The translations under genes and the position numbers were made by a program. This document shows, in pieces, positions 63,859 through 64,000 of a stretch of 64,000 bases of DNA. This DNA is from Chloroflexota bacterium. GTDB lineage: Bacteria > Chloroflexota > Anaerolineae > Anaerolineales > Villigracilaceae. Below the pieces are notes generated by a model that was not told the origin of the DNA, ran no database searches, and saw nothing but the letters and a program-made list of their open reading frames with translations. Position 1 is the first letter of the stretch, and each line of letters opens with the position of its first letter. The stretch is taken from positions 209,984-273,983 of the forward strand of contig JAIOAU010000001.1 in NCBI GenBank assembly GCA_019873655.1, read 5' to 3'.

Positions 63859-64000
63859 TGTTGGACCAAGAATTGTTGGACATTCTGCGCTGCCCGGCCT
63901 GCGTGCGCGAGAAAGACGGCTTGCTCGATTTCCACCGCCAGGCCTGGCTGGTCTGTAAAGATTGCGGCCGCAAGTATCCGGTGGTGGATGACATCCCGGT
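63859..64000 (+). CDS. Trm112/YcaR family protein, truncated by window edge
   Basis: The first 47 residues of a small zinc-binding protein, MLDQELLDILRCPACVREKD and then CKDCGRKYPVVDDIPV. The CPxC and CxxC pairs bind zinc. AGGAG precedes the ATG. The 3' end is outside the window. Trm112 proteins activate methyltransferases. Confidence 0.85.

Noticed and set aside
62307-63935. 542-codon minus-strand ORF over VanW and the Trm112 gene
   Set aside because: Antisense shadow of two clear genes.

Overview
The window reads as chromosomal DNA from a GC-rich (mostly well above 60% by eye) bacterium, most likely a Chloroflexota of the Anaerolineae type. That assignment is an inference from gene content: a fused NuoCD with a partial complex I operon, KorAB-type 2-oxoacid:ferredoxin oxidoreductase, a RicT-like PSP1 protein, a SufR-like regulator, a MrfA-like helicase with an HNH insert, a fused nucleotidyltransferase-phosphohexomutase, and many lipoproteins. 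There is no rRNA, tRNA, CRISPR array, transposase or phage gene that I can recognise. At least eight genes have a -10 box only 6-9 nt before the start codon, which predicts leaderless mRNAs.

Layout. 1-910: a DNA methyltransferase cut by the left edge, AT-richer than the rest. 1011-5101: a MacB-type permease, its ATPase and a PadR regulator with a clear promoter and overlapping inverted repeat. 5353-8770: a TerC membrane protein and the MrfA-like helicase. 8798-14264: secreted or surface proteins (lipoproteins, an esterase, a cysteine-rich protein) around endonuclease V, partly AT-rich. 14381-24006: the most interesting block, eight minus-strand genes (seven membrane proteins including heme farnesyltransferase CtaB, plus a SUMF1-like lipoprotein) divergent from a Crp/Fnr regulator and a protoporphyrinogen-oxidase-like flavoprotein. 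Three 16-bp palindromes of Crp/Fnr type lie in its control regions. I read it as a Crp/Fnr-controlled heme or respiratory membrane module of unknown function.

24095-27309: MoxR ATPase, DUF58 protein and metallo-hydrolase. 27403-32097: ornithine carbamoyltransferase, ornithine aminotransferase, alanine dehydrogenase and a CoA-transferase, which fit arginine/ornithine turnover. 32169-34964: pyruvate kinase, an EamA transporter and ArfB. 35042-37874: KorB and a KorA broken by an apparent 1-nt deletion. 38035-45343: M20 peptidase, PIG-L deacetylase, PSP1 protein, then NuoB-NuoCD-NuoI, a small Cys protein and Mrp, with a SufR-like regulator divergent from nuoB. 46208-53495: DegV protein, glycerophosphodiesterase, GH94 phosphorylase and the sugar nucleotidyltransferase-mutase fusion. 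53759-64000: XseA/XseB, a DUF212 protein, MurJ, a phospholipase-D-like lipoprotein, a HerA/FtsK-like ATPase with a coiled-coil tail, an NnrU/ICMT-like membrane protein, a VanW protein and a truncated Trm112 protein.

A second theme is repeats. Many intergenic gaps carry their own short-period tandem repeat (7, 14, 15 or 51 bp), and similar low-complexity or palindromic sequence also sits in frame inside coding regions. The clearest case is a 14-bp-arm palindrome in the helicase, reminiscent of protein-coding palindromic elements known from Rickettsia.
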